Positions 10,999 to 22,559 of a stretch of DNA of 64,000 nucleotides are shown here, piece after piece. Source of the stretch: Siphonodentalium dalli (lineage: Eukaryota; Mollusca; Scaphopoda; Gadilida; Siphonodentaliidae); the NCBI GenBank assembly GCA_032622095.1, contig CP136065.1, positions 204,826,151 to 204,890,150 on the forward strand. The letters are read 5' to 3'. The stretch's first letter is position 1. Each line of letters starts with the position of its first letter. The translations under genes were made by a program, and so were the position numbers. Under the pieces are notes generated by a model that worked only from the letters and a program-made list of their open reading frames with translations, had not been told where the DNA came from and ran no database searches.

Positions 10999-11455
10999 AG
11001 TGCGATAACGTCGAAACCACAACAGACTAAAATGTCGAAACCAGGTACTTTCAAAATAACACCTTTGCAACGCTGGCTTTTGTATCTAAATACAATCTCC
11101 TCGCCAGGCCGAGGTAAAGATTTGCTGCTTTTCATGATCTTCCACGGGCTCACTTCCTCAACAACCCCATTCCATTTCGCCGGGTGGGTGTACTTTACTG
11201 TGTATTTACTATGATCCGCCATTTTTTCACAATCAAACTGAATCAAAGAAAGCAAACGACACCTCGTCGCGAGTATTGCTACACGTTTTTGGAGACGACG
11301 TCATGAAATTGCGCGTGACAAATGACGACGTCATTGAACTAACAGGTGTTAATTGCAATACTTCGTTTTCCTTGGCCAGCTGTTTGACTTGACCGCAATT
11401 AAGCGATTAAGCACAAAATAACCTCTATCATTTGCACAAATAAAAATTAATATGT
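10999..11455 (-). repeat. First-exon/promoter module, copy 2
   Basis: Near-identical to copy 1, including the TGACGTCG sites and the MADHSKYTVKY start. The open frame on the minus strand begins at 11255 and runs past the module into unrelated sequence down to 10872. A sequence at 11458-11517 (TAGATACCTTTTATGACCAT) also occurs at 10618. Confidence 0.85.
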
Positions 11456-12138
11456 GTACCCCCTAGATACCTTTTATGACCATGGAAATGGTATAGATCT
11501 GTGCAGGACATGTCTCTTTTATAAAATATACTAGATCTCTGGGATGGAGACACAAATTCTTGGGGACAGGGATGCTGATAATATGAAAATAGGTTTTGTT
11601 TTCCCTATTTCAAGTCAATAAGTACACCATATAAGGGAAGCAAGCCCCCAGTAACCCCTAATTCACATTTTATGGCCATTTGTTTACTCCCATCAAATTT
11701 TGGGGGAATTAGGTTAAAGCCCTTAACAATCCCTCCCTGTCGCCATGTCTACATATCATTCATAAAATAAAACACTAGACAATAGAGCAAAACCATGTGT
11801 TGTGGAGACCTGCATGCATTCCACTGCATATATTTCAGATCACAATATTAAATAACAACTACCGTGACCGATGTATCGAAAAAAATACCAAGGGGCTCAG
11901 TATCGTTGTTAACTGTATAACGACCCCAACGAGTTGTATCTTGTCGCAGGTATTAAACGGAACAGCCGGAAAAGCATGCACATGATTTTCTGAGATGCAC
12001 TGCCTTATATATTAACAGGGCATGTGGTGTGGTATTATACGGGTCAATGCTTCTCGTAAAATCTCGTTTTTTGTTCTTTGGGATTATATCAGACATGTAA
12101 GTACTAGTACTCAAGTTAGCCAACGTATCTGACTGGAG

Positions 12139-12418
12139 ACCAGGTACTTTCAAAATAACACCTTTGCAACGCTGGCTTTTGTATCTAAATACAATCTCCT
12201 CGCCAGGCCGAGGTAATGATTTGCCGCTTTTCATGATCTTCCACTGGCTCACTTCCTCAACAACCCGGTATTTCGCCGGGTGGGTGTACTTTACTGTGTA
12301 TTTACTGTGATCCGCCATTTTTTCACAATCAAACTGAATCAAAGAAAGCAAACGACACTGCATCGCGAGTATTGCTACACGTTCTTGGAGACGACGTCAT
12401 GAAATTGCGGGTGACAAA
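12139..12418 (-). repeat. First-exon/promoter module, copy 3
   Basis: About 280 bp matching copies 1 and 2, starting exactly at the end of the shared coding part (minus strand GTACCTG|GTCTCC). Three bases plus a small deletion alter the codons (PAKYRVVEEVS). The common 3' limit suggests an exon boundary or the breakpoint of the duplicated unit. Confidence 0.82.
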
Positions 12419-12419
12419 T

Positions 12420-13160
12420 TGTTGTTGCTTTGTTGATTATGGCAGTGAGCTGCTGTCATAATTTAAATACTGACAAGGCTGTTACTTTTCACACCCATGG
12501 AAATCACGTTATTTTTGTTAAGAGACTGTACGTTGCTGAATGAGTGAATGAACTAAAATCTGAAATATTTTATATTAATTAGCTTTGAAATGTCCGGTAT
12601 AAGCTTGTTATTTTTTTTTAAATGTATATATTATTATATGATGCTATGCTTATCTGGGATTTTTCTATCAGAAAGTTGATAATAAAGATGTAGGGCCTTG
12701 ATATATGTTGAGAATCACTCAGTGGGTGCATTATGAAATGTTGTATCGGAATATAACAATACAAACATAAGTCAGTTCAATAGCACAGAATCATTTAAAA
12801 CTGTACGAGTTTGATAAAATGATATCAGTATGTACTTTCTGATGGGTAAATCTAAATCGATGGGATTTGGATCAGATGCACACTTAATTGTTTTTAATTT
12901 AAGTTACATCTATGCCAAAAGAGTAATCATTTTCAATGAGGTGTCCTCTTTTAAGGATTCTTCAACTGGGTCAAGTGTTCCAGGGTATAAATTAATAAAT
13001 ATTAATCATAGACCCCTGTACGAAAATTCTTCTATCAATTAATATTGAATTTATTTCAAGTTTATGGTATAACAACCTTTCGGGACAGTTTTATTGACTT
13101 ATAAGAACAGTACAGAACAGAAATTGAAGGAGCATAGCAAGAGAATGAGTTTGATCTTGT
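12420..13160. other. No recognised content
   Basis: AT-rich sequence. The 70-codon plus-strand ORF at 12830 has no recognised motif. Confidence 0.5.
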
Positions 13161-13166
13161 TTCTGT

Positions 13167-13323
13167 CAGGTGCCTAATAATAGTGTCGGCACAATTATTA
13201 ATTTTAGAGAAAATTCCCAACGATCACTATTATTTGGCACTGTGACATACATGTAGAGCGAATTTGCCATCACTATTATTAATTTCAGCATTAATCCCCA
13301 CCATCACTATTATTAGGCACCTG
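13167..13323. mobile_element. 157-bp MITE with CAGGTGCCTAATAATAGTG ends
   Basis: Perfect 19-bp inverted ends CAGGTGCCTAATAATAGTG and CACTATTATTAGGCACCTG, with two more internal copies of ATCACTATTATT. No clear target duplication (flanks TTTCTGT and AGAGTAT). Confidence 0.8.
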
Positions 13324-14248
13324 AGAGTATACCGTAACTACATGAAGGCAAAATGCCATTTTGATTCATATAGTTTGCAGGAATTAACCATTAACCAAGA
13401 GATAGACCATCTTTGATACCCAAGTGATATCATAAATATCTCATTCACCCACATTTCACATTCACACAAATTTCCAACTCTTACCACATTTTACACTTCC
13501 AGTTCTCTCTCATCTTCCGTATTCTTACACATACAAAATGATAATATTGGCTGCAATCTGTACTGCGAATCCAACGTATGGCTGCCTTGGATCTGTTAAT
13601 CTTGCAAAAAACTGACTGCAGTTTTGCAAAATGGGACTGGGAAGATTAACTGAAATTAGAAAGGAAAACTCAAATAATTTGAATGAAAAAGTCAAAGTGA
13701 ACCGAACTATGCCTACAAATCTATTTTGTTCATGTTGAAATTTTTTTATGAATTAACATGTCACAAGCAAAATATATAAAGAAAGTGAAAAGGTGAAGAC
13801 TCTGTTAGATGAATATTCCTTTGCAGTACAAATTTCACAATAAAATACTGTTGGAAAGAAGATACCCAATCGTTTTGTATAGAATATTGCAATATGACAT
13901 ACATCATTATTCAAATGTCTGCTCACAACTTGCTATGTACATTGCACAACATGTTTGTTTTAGAATTCAATAACTTGCATTACAAATTTGAAGGTACATA
14001 TTGCACAACATGTTTGTTTTAGATTTCAATAATTTGCATTATGAATTTGAAGATACTGCAAATTAGTCTCTCTTGTGAACCTCAACAGCAAAATTTAATG
14101 ATAATTTTAAATTTGAGCATCCACTCTGGGCAATGAAAATTTAGCAATGTATATGACGCTAACCTTGAATACTGTTTCACAATAGAATACTGTCAGAAAG
14201 AAGATACAGCATGACATTGTAAATGATTGAAATAACAAACGTTCTTAC

Positions 14249-14323
14249 CTCGACTAATCTCATCCATGGACTGCCTTTCTTTCTCATCACAAACTGTTGA
14301 TATTTGTGGAGTAATTTCTGGAT
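14249..14323 (-). CDS. Exon-like unit 1 (phase 1-1), unknown gene
   Basis: Acceptor CTTTTACAG|ATCCAG, donor CGAG|GTAAGAAC. Encodes DPEITPQISTVCDEKERQSM plus DEISR, acidic and Ser/Gln-containing. Symmetric phase 1-1, like its neighbours. Surrounding intron sequence (TTAGAATATTGCAAATTGAC, AATTCAATAACTTGCATTAC) repeats with each unit, so the exon and its introns were duplicated together. Function unknown. Confidence 0.5.
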
Positions 14324-14553
14324 CTGTAAAAGAAAAACTATTTTTAGAATATTGCAAATTGACATATTTCATGAATTAAATGTCTAAGTACTCACAACTC
14401 GTTACATCGCATGAAGAGTTACGTAGAATTCAATAACTTGCATTACAAATTCATGGTTACTCAACTGAAAAATTTAGCAATTTGCAAACTTTCAATTTGA
14501 GCATCCATTCTGAGTAACGAAAATTTAGTAATGTACATGTATAGGACACTAAC

Positions 14554-14610
14554 CTTGAATACTTGGTTCTTGTGAGTCTGTAGCTTCTTGATGGATTTCT
14601 GGACTAATTT
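14554..14610 (-). CDS. Exon-like unit 2 (phase 1-1), unknown gene
   Basis: Acceptor GCATTTCCAG|AAATTAG, donor TTCAAG|GTTAGTG. Encodes EISPEIHQEATDSQEPSIQ. It resembles unit 3 at about 14795-14852 (AEIHQESTESQEF). Confidence 0.5.
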
Positions 14611-14794
14611 CTGGAAATGCAAAATAAAAACTATTTTTAGAATATTGCAAAATGACATACATCATGACTCAAATGTCTGCACACAACTTGCTACTTTGCA
14701 CAACATGCTTGTTTTAGAATTCAATAAGTTGCATTAAATTCAGAGATACTTTGAATTAATCACTCTTGTGAAACAGCAAAATTTAACGATGAAA

Positions 14795-14852
14795 TTCTTG
14801 TGATTCTGTAGATTCTTGATGTATTTCTGCCTCTATCATGATGTTTCCTGCT
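14795..14852 (-). pseudogene. Exon-like unit 3, decayed copy
   Basis: Acceptor-like CATTCAGCAG|GAAAC, then IMIEAEIHQESTESQEF in the same phase as unit 2, but no good donor. Part of the same duplicated exon-intron series. 13330-14240 contains more copies of the intron part (TGCACAACATGTTTGTTTTAG, AATTCAATAACTTGCATTAC) without a clear exon. Confidence 0.4.
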
Positions 14853-14943
14853 GAATGAAAAATTCTGCTCGATGGAAATTTTTAACTCGATATAGTTTTC
14901 ATCAATAAAATGGGTATCAGCATGGGTTGTATTCAGTTTGGTA

Positions 14944-16340
14944 CAGTGTTCGCGCTGGACCGAAAAAAAACTTTAGCAAATGAAAATTTTATTGCCAAAT
15001 GAAAAAAACTTTAGCCAAATATTTTTTGGCCAAATTAAAAAAAAATTGGCCAAATTAAATCATCTTTTTCTGGTCGGTTCACAATTAATGACTAAAATAT
15101 TTGTTTTAAACTTTATTTGTTATACTCAGAATGAAAACATAATTAAAACAACACAAAAAACAACTTTAAAAACAATATTATACGAACATATCATCACATA
15201 TCACACAGGCATTCACATTCGCAAACATGAAACTAACATTCTATATAATTATAATCCGCTAAACTAATTGTAATAACTCTATGCCGTTGACACTATTGAC
15301 ACCATGGCATGACGGCTGCTAACTATGGCTTATTATACTGTAGTAAGTTGTTAACTGATGAATATCTATCGTATTCAAATCTTTTATGATGTGAAGCCCG
15401 ATTAATAGACGGGATGCACTTTATGACACCCATTACGTAACCATTGAGTTAAGAACTGCTCTTCTATAACGAACAAAGCATTTAGGTACTTTATCTTACA
15501 GACGGCTTAATCAATTACATAACCAGTATACAGCTTATACGTTTTGACGATTAGGCTGGTTAGGCTCTCAATGGAGAGCCCAATGTCTGAACATCAGAAG
15601 TCTTTTTAGGCGTCAGTAAACTAATGCCATTCGGTCTCGTCGTATTCAGTAGTGATTCGTCGGGTTCGTTCGTCTGTTCAGTAACTTCCTCACATCTACT
15701 ATCGTCATTTCGTATGTCCGTTAGAGGACACTCAGTCTGTGGTATAAAAGGCAATGTCTGTCTTTGTCCGAAAAAGTCAGTCAGTTAAAACAACAGCGGT
15801 ATCACTAGGTAATCACCTATTCATTGTGCTCACTGATGACAACTCTCTTCAAAGCATACATGTTTAGTATTGTTTCCATAGTCGGTGTTATCGACGGCGA
15901 ATAAACAAAAACTCCACATATTATTTGGACACTACAAAAACACTCTTTAAAATAACAGCGTCACAACTATGTATTCACCTATTAATTGCGCTCACTGATA
16001 ACAACTCTCTTCAAAGCATATATATAAACAAAAATACTGATCAGATGTCAAACAGTTGTGTAATGTTCCCTTTGTACAGCCGCCACAATTCAATCAACGC
16101 CACCGTTACGGAACGATATTTCATAAGTACGAAAATAACGAAATACTTTCGTCACCTAACTTCATCTTGAATGTCGATCTATTGAGCGCTTTTATTAATT
16201 AGCTTTCTGACTTCATGCTTTCATCTCCATTTGGGGTCCAAAAAAGTTTAGCCAAAAGTTTAGCCAAATGAAATTTTTATTAGCCGAATTCGAAAAAGAT
16301 TAGCCATTGGCTAATTTGGCTAACGACAACGCGAACACTG
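14944..16340. mobile_element. hAT element A, nonautonomous, 1.4 kb
   Basis: Exact 8-bp target duplication GTTTGGTA (14936-14943 and 16341-16348). Inverted ends CAGTGTTCGCG and CGCGAACACTG. Subterminal TTTAGCCAAAT-type repeats in both orientations are typical of hAT. The inside holds a duplicated ATTCACCTATTAATTGCGCT-type segment (15808 and 15973) but no transposase. Confidence 0.92.
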
Positions 16341-16379
16341 GTTTGGTACTTAGCGTAAATAGTAACTGTAAAACAAGTG

Positions 16380-16445
16380 TACCTTCATCATTTTCTTCTT
16401 TCAATGGTTGACCATCATCTTCATCATCATCATCATAAGATTCGA
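16380..16445 (-). CDS. Acidic exon-like segment fused to a piggyBac fragment
   Basis: Minus strand VESYDDDDDEDDGQPLKEEN plus DEG, ending GATGAAG|GTACACTTG, a phase-1 donor as in the units at 14249-14850. It directly follows the third-Asp region of the piggyBac transposase (HLFIDNFYTLSN, different frame). Confidence 0.35.
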
Positions 16446-17317
16446 CAATGTGTAGAAATTGTCGATAAACAAGTGATAACCTTGTTCAAGAAGGGGTATC
16501 AGCAAATCTAACACTATTCCTTTAGATGAAGAGAAATCACTCGTTGTAGTCATTGTTATTTGCCAGCAAATTACACGAAGAATCTGTAAATGTAACCATT
16601 TGATTTTCACAATATGTAAAGTTTTAGTACGAATCGCGATTGCTTATTTGGAATGTACTGCTTGAACTGTAAGCGACCTTTCCACAACACAAGAGATTCA
16701 TCAATGGAGATATTCATTGCTGGCTGCCATGCAGTCTGAACCATCTGGAGCAAGTGATCGACTATTTTGTTTACGACCGCAGCTTGAATAGCTTATTGCG
16801 ATTAGGATCTCCAGAATCCGGTGCATTTAAGTTGTCGTTTAGATGAACAAATTTGAGATCAAGAGATATCTATCCCTGGTCATGATAGCGGAGAAATTTG
16901 GTGTGTAATAAAGAGGATCAGTGGACCATGCCATATTTATGGAGGGTTTTTGAATAGTCCCTATCAAAAGCGTGAGTCCCAATAACTTTCTCATTTCAAT
17001 GGAATCGACGTCCACCCATTGGTGCACACTGGAATGTTTTTTTTTTATGTTTTCACCCTGACTTTCTATGAACTGCTGTGCATATATATTTGTATGTATA
17101 ACCATATGGTTTACAAAATCATCTCCAACAAGGATGTTGAAATAGTTTATAGGTTGGAAGTCAGCTAGATATGTAGCGTCATCAATCAGTGGTCCTGTCA
17201 CTTTGGTAGGGCAAAATGGGTGGATAGCTGGCTGTTTAGTACCAGACGTCGTCCTGGATACTTCTGAAATCTCATTTATGTGATTATCAGTTTTTTGTCT
17301 TTTCTCTGTTTTTACAA

Positions 17318-18928
17318 CAGGGTTCATACACCTAGCTGAGAGTAAAATTCCATAACTTTTCCATACTTTTTCAAGACTTTCGGACAAATTTTCCAAGACT
17401 TTTGAGTGAAAAAATTTCATAACTTTTCCATACCTCATACCTAGCTAAACAATGAGGAAGACCAATATATACATTTCCAGGTTGTTTAAACAGAGCACAC
17501 ATATACACACAATATAACTAATTAAGCTGATATGAACAATAAGTCATAAATAGATATACCCATAGTTTAATGTTCAAGCACATCATGCTCGAGTATAAAA
17601 CTCTAAGCATAAGAAAGTACCAATATCGTGTTCATACCATACCATGTACTTGGTCAATGGACAAACCTAAAATGGCTGGGATGTTGATTGTACTGTACCG
17701 GTACTTATAATTATATGAACAAATTTAATTCAACAAATTAACAAATCAAGTTCCAACGACACATCCCATTCAGAACCAGTTTTGAAACAGTTATGCAGTG
17801 TGTGCAGGCGCACGAACCAATGTTAATCAGGGCAGGTCTTCCATAATCATTTTTTAAAATGCACAGAATCTTGTCATAGAATGACTAATTTACGTTGGGT
17901 CCATCCATACTGATTTCTTAACATCAACATCTCGAACTCCTTCACCATGTCATCTGCAGTGGCATGACCAACAAACACCGAAGTCAAATACCTTTTTATA
18001 ACAGTGGCATCTTTCTCTCTAAAGTACCGTATGTGGATGTCCATTTGCTTCTGTTGATTCTTTTTGTTCAAACTTTCATCAAACAAAAGTACAAATGGAC
18101 CACACATTTTCACTGACGAAATCAGCTGTTTTTTGAAGTATTCAGCAAGACCAAATACCCCAAGGTAGGCAGTTTTCCTCTCACCACAATGGAAATTTCT
18201 AGCCACCGCGTCTGTGAACATTTTCTTGAACAGGTCACTCGCATTTGAATTTGAATTATAGGTTGCAACACACTCACTTATGGAGGCAGCTTTTGGTTTT
18301 TCCTTTTGATCTGGTGTCGTTTTAGGTTTGAGAAAATCTGCTATCTTCGTGCCGTTTTTCATGTTTGTTATGCCATCCATGTGAGTTTTTGATTAGCGTG
18401 GCTGATGAGTGCCGCTTCGCCCATGTTGGCAATATCTATTAACTTTCCAGATTTAGCACACAGTCGGCATTTCGCCTTCATCCGGCTCTCTGGTACCCGA
18501 TCTATCCATGCTTCAAACTGCGTATTCGTGACCCATTTGTCACAGAAGACAGTTTCCAGGCATATTTGTTTACTATTACTATTTAGGTCAAATTCTGATA
18601 TATTTAGCAGTCAAACAGGAGTTCCGGTAAGGGAGACAATTCGTGTTTCGGCATACTGTAAAACGTGTAGTTCAACTAGGACTACGGAGATGGTATCGCA
18701 AGCTTACACGATAAGATCGGAAAGTAACAGCGTTTATTTACCTAAGAACTCGGCCTTGGGATATTCCTTGGCTTTTCAAGACCTTGAATCTCGGGGTAGT
18801 TTATTTTCAAGACTTTTCCCATAGTAGGGTGAAAAAAGGTCCCATTTTCCAGAATTTTCAAGGGTATTGAATTGAAATTTTCGAATTCCATAACTTTTCC
18901 AGGATTCCAGACCCGCGTACGAACCCTG
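17318..18928 (-). mobile_element. hAT-like element B with truncated transposase, 5-bp duplication
   Basis: Ends CAGGGTTCGTACGCG (minus strand, from 18928) and CAGGGTTCATACACC (from 17318), with inverted subterminal ATTCCATAACTTTTCC. Flanks on the minus strand are TTGTA on both sides, a 5-bp duplication. The transposase at 18560-17874 has an N-terminal BED-like finger (AKCRLCAKSGKLIDIA, ALISHANQK), then IADFLKPKT and CGPFVLLFDESLNKKNQQKQ, VGHATADDMVKEF, matching the hAT core of ZMYM/KIAA1586-type proteins. Stops at 17874, so truncated. Confidence 0.85.
17874..18560 (-). pseudogene. hAT transposase N-terminal half
   Basis: The open frame begins with TNTQFEAWIDRVPESRMKAK, passes through a Cys-x2-Cys ... 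His zinc finger and continues without a break into MDGITNMKNGTKIADFLKPK and the first catalytic Asp region LLFDESLNKK. The later catalytic residues and the dimerisation domain are absent. Inside hAT-like element B. Confidence 0.75.
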
Positions 18929-18975
18929 TACAATATCGCTAGTTCATTGTTATCGTTGTCAATATCAGTGTCATG

Positions 18976-19971
18976 TAGGGCTTCACAGTATCCGGATTTT
19001 AATACCGACTACGGTATTGAAAATGATACCGCGATATGACTAAATATCGTCACCAATAAATTTGAGTAGAACTGTTTGAGAATGATACTAGTAGCAAGCA
19101 GTCAAAAAATTAGAATTATTGATTTGATAATGATAATTATGAACACATGTTGCTTTGACATGTATATAACATAAATAATTAATATAAATGGTCCTGAGTT
19201 TCGTTCTTTATACGACGGATAGATATATTTATAAGTGCCTGACGTAATCGGGAATTCCCTACCAACTGCGGGTCGCTTATGACATTAAAAATGAAGCCAA
19301 CAGTCGCTCGTGTAAATAATAACAGCAAACATGTATTGATTTCATATTTTACAAAATTTGTACAAACAAAACAAGATAACTATATTAATGTGACAAGCAT
19401 AGAATAGAAGTCCGTATCTGATTTTAACTTATCCATTTCGATGTATTGGACTGATATATGGCCGTGTAGTTATATACCTTTCAAAAATGATCTAATGAGT
19501 TAGTGCATTATACGTCTAATGCATAAGATTTTGTGGCGCTGTTGGACGCGCGTCATTGTGTCTCCAGATTATAAAAACACCACACATTTTTTATTGTATT
19601 TGACCAGGAAACCTTCCAGCAATATTGAGCTGAGAACAGCCTGTATACACATCAATTGCCGCCCATGCAATATGATATCCAATATGGCATGCCGACTTGA
19701 TTGTCCGCATTGGGTTGACAAATGCTTATGGAGCAGTGAGAAATAATAAATTTTTCGCAACGCTAAACCGAAGCTGTTAGCAATGGCCTTTGTCTCAGCA
19801 TTAGAGGTGTCGATGGTTGCTAAATACTTGACACTGATAGAGATATCGTCGGTATTAATATCCACACCGGCAGCTACAATGTACCGACTATTTGCATAAA
19901 GTGAAACCGACTACACGGTGTCAAAAACAGTATCGCGATATGACTAAATACCGAAATACCGTGAAGCCCTA
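18976..19971. mobile_element. hAT element C, nonautonomous, 1.0 kb
   Basis: Exact 8-bp target duplication GTGTCATG (18968-18975 and 19972-19979). Inverted ends TAGGGCTTCACAGTATCCGG and the matching ...ACCGTGAAGCCCTA, with inner ATACCGCGATATGACTAAAT on both sides. The 98-codon minus-strand ORF at 19569-19865 has no recognised motif. Inserted in the piggyBac N-terminal coding region. Confidence 0.92.
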
Positions 19972-20310
19972 GTGTCATGCTCATCACTGTGACTGTCAGT
20001 GTCATGGGACAAATAATGTGTCGCTCTGGTATCGCCACCAAAGCCAACTTCATCAGCAACTTCAGTATCTAGAGAAGGAAAATTGACTTCATCAGAACTC
20101 GAAGAATTTTCATCAAGATCTGATTCACGCTATCACAATCTGCGAAGATTTCTGCAATAGCTTCGTTGGTCGTAAATTGTTTCAACATTCTTTTGGTAAT
20201 ATTTTGTTTCCCAGCAATGAGAGTTGCCGAAAGATATATTTCATGGTCATGATTCCATAATATAATTTGTCTGGTAATATCAAATAAACATGTGACAGAA
20301 CCACTTTGTT

Positions 20311-20730
20311 TTTATACCCCCACTTTCGAAGAAAATGGGGGGTATACAGGATTGACTGCGTCTGTCTGTCACACTTTCTCCCTCCGTGTGTCCGTCCGTC
20401 CGTCCTACCTCATAACCGCCTCTCCGCATGATGCTAATTGCGGTGCGGTCCGACTTTCTTTTTTTAAGTTACGCCTTACTTTTCTACTTATTTTGACTTA
20501 GAAAATTCTGTCCGACTTAATAACTTTAACAAATATGAACTGATTTCAATAATTTTTGGTATACATGCTTCTCACAACACCCTCTCTATATGATGCGGCT
20601 CAGGGTTGGCTCGGACTGTTTTTCCTAAAATTACACTTCATTTTCGACTTATTTTGACTTTGGGGATTTTTTTTGTGTGGATGCTATCACACTCGACAAA
20701 AGCCATCTTAGATGTTAAGGTTGCGTTTCA
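20311..20730. repeat. TATACCCCC-family dispersed repeat, copy 1
   Basis: Opens TATACCCCCACTTTCGAAG, then GAAAATGGGGGGTATACAGG, a GTCC run, then TTAATAACTTTAACAAATAT and ACTTATTTTGACTTAGAAAA. Opposite orientation to the copy at 50395. No coding capacity. Confidence 0.75.
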
Positions 20731-21042
20731 TTTTCTACCCTTTTTTGGGTTTCTGCAATCATTCGAACAAATATGAACCAATTTGAATATTTTACCATTG
20801 TATATTTTGTTGTATGATAAACCACAATAGAGATGTTAGTATAACTAATTATTAACTAACTGTTGTTCTATCGATATCAAAAGTCGTTCAAACCGCGAGT
20901 GTCGAAACATAAGACTTAAAGTTGCAGAAAATGATTGATACTATCAGGGATAGCATTTGGGAAATGCTAAAATAATTTGGCAAAAAATATTTTCATTTGG
21001 CAAAAGTAAATTTCGGTCCAGCTCGGACCCTGACCCCAGCCA

Positions 21043-22037
21043 TCAAAAGACGCGTCTGTGTGATATAGGTTTGGGTCGAATTCGTAACCCATTGTGGGAT
21101 CGAATATTATTTATCCACCAGTTTATATCTTGTTTACGTTCACTTGTCAACTGAACAGGGGCATCATAGTCACAATTGTGTTCAGACAAGGCTGTGTTCT
21201 TTAATTTTTCCAGTGCATGAAAGTAGAGACGAGCTAATGATATTGCTCTAGTTGCAGAATAATACAACCCAATGAGTTCTGAAAGCTGCCGTATAACCAG
21301 CTTGTTGATAGTCAAAATTGACTTTGATTTTGATATGATGGTATCAACTTTCTCATGGGGTAAAGTAGAAACCCAAGATATGTCATTGTTGACTAGGTTT
21401 CATTTGCGATTTTTTTCAGATTGATTGTAAATCCCAGTGACGAGAGTAAATTTGCTGCTCTAATAGTTTTTAGTTGCACAGATGCTTTCCTTGTTGTGCA
21501 TAAAACATGAGTCCTCAATAAAATGCCAGCATTTAATACTATGTAGTCTGCGTGAAGTATATATTAGAATTTAGTAAATAGCCGAGGTCCCACACAAAGA
21601 AAGAAACAAAGACATGTAAATGCATATAATTTTCCATCCCATATGAATTTTAAATATTTTTGATGTTCTTCATAGATAGGAACACTGAGATATGCATCTG
21701 ATAAATCTAGGGATGTTAGATAGTCAAACTTCTGAATGGAATCTAACACAAAATCAATTGTTTCTTGCTGGAAATGATGATACTCAATGAATTGATTCAG
21801 AGGTTTGAGATTGATAATAGGGCGAAAGCCACAAGTTTTATTTTTGGTTAGAAATAGATGAGATATAAATTCATCACGTTCTTGATTGAAAGGGAGTATT
21901 GCTCCTTTTTGAATCATATCATGCACTGCTTGAGACAAAAATGTCTTTAGCTGTGTTTTTGAAAAATTTGGAATCGTAGGAAGTTTGTTTTGAATTGGGG
22001 CTTCCTCAAAATTCGATCTTGTAACCCGATATGGCAT
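21043..22037 (-). pseudogene. DIRS-like reverse transcriptase/RNase H region
   Basis: Minus strand. 22037-21564: LPTIPNFSKTQLKTFLSQAV, then KNKTCGFRPIINLKPLNQFI, YLTSLDLSDAYLSVPIYEEH and KYLKFIWDGKLYAFTCLCFF, the RT fingers and palm. The Y-x-D-D region at about 21540 is decayed (HADYIVLNAG). 21460-21043 gives LLSSLGFTINLKKI, then LIGLYYSATRAISLARLYFH and DINWWINNI, the thumb/RNase H link typical of DIRS-type elements. A stop at about 21397 breaks the frame. Confidence 0.85.
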
Positions 22038-22124
22038 CTAAAATCCATTGATTGGTTGTTATTGTTTTCAAAACCTGGAGGTAATTTTTAAGATTTCCCG
22101 CCAAGAATTTTGGAAAATTATCAC

Positions 22125-22472
22125 TCACCAATATTTGAGGTATGGGCGTCCACTGCCTCGATGAGAGCTGCCTCGATGAGAATTTCCTCTGTGCCCTCGG
22201 CCTCTGTACTGACTGTAGCTCCGGCCTCTAGAGTGGTTTCCCTCTCTCTGCAGTGGCTCGTCTAAAAAAGGCTCCTGGTAGGTTTTGGTAAAGTCCTTAC
22301 TAGTAGGCTGTAACAACTTGGAAACTTCGATATTTGATTTGACTCGTTGCGTGAAATCATCCCCGACCAAATTATTGGTCACAACATGTTCCTTGGAAGC
22401 CAATGATCGGTATCGTATAGGGAGACATAGTTTCATCAGACGGCAGCAAGTGAGCGAAAGTATACTGAACAT
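22125..22472 (-). pseudogene. Gag-like Arg/Gly-rich ORF upstream of the DIRS-like RT
   Basis: Reads VVTNNLVGDDFTQRVKSNIE, then an Arg/Gly/Ser-rich tail (GRGHRGNSHRGSSHRGSGRP) and a short overlap toward the RT. A basic RGG-like end before the RT fits the nucleic-acid-binding ORF of such elements. Confidence 0.55.
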
Positions 22473-22559
22473 TCCCCAACAGAATTAGAGAATTTACTAT
22501 GTGACTTCTTAAGTTCCTGCATCTCAAATTTAGATGACTGTTGAGCGGAGAGCTTCTTA

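Larger units (their letters stand above)
16390..20180 (-). pseudogene. piggyBac transposase pseudogene, interrupted by two hAT elements
   Basis: Minus strand. The N-terminal acidic part is at 20090-19980 (SDLDENSSSSDEVNFPSLDT), then 18967-18929 (DIDNDNNELAIL). After 17318 it resumes VKTEKRQKTDNHINE and the DDE core (LIDDATYLADFQPINYFNIL, SSVHQWVDVDSIEMRKLLGL, NMAWSTDPLYYTPNFSAIMT). Then ISIDESLVLWKGRLQFKQYI (about 16715-16660), a piggyBac signature, and GYHLFIDNFYTLSN with the third Asp. It ends there without the Cys-rich C-terminus. Frameshifts after 16839. Removing 18976-19971 and 17318-18928 rejoins the N-terminal parts. Confidence 0.85.
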
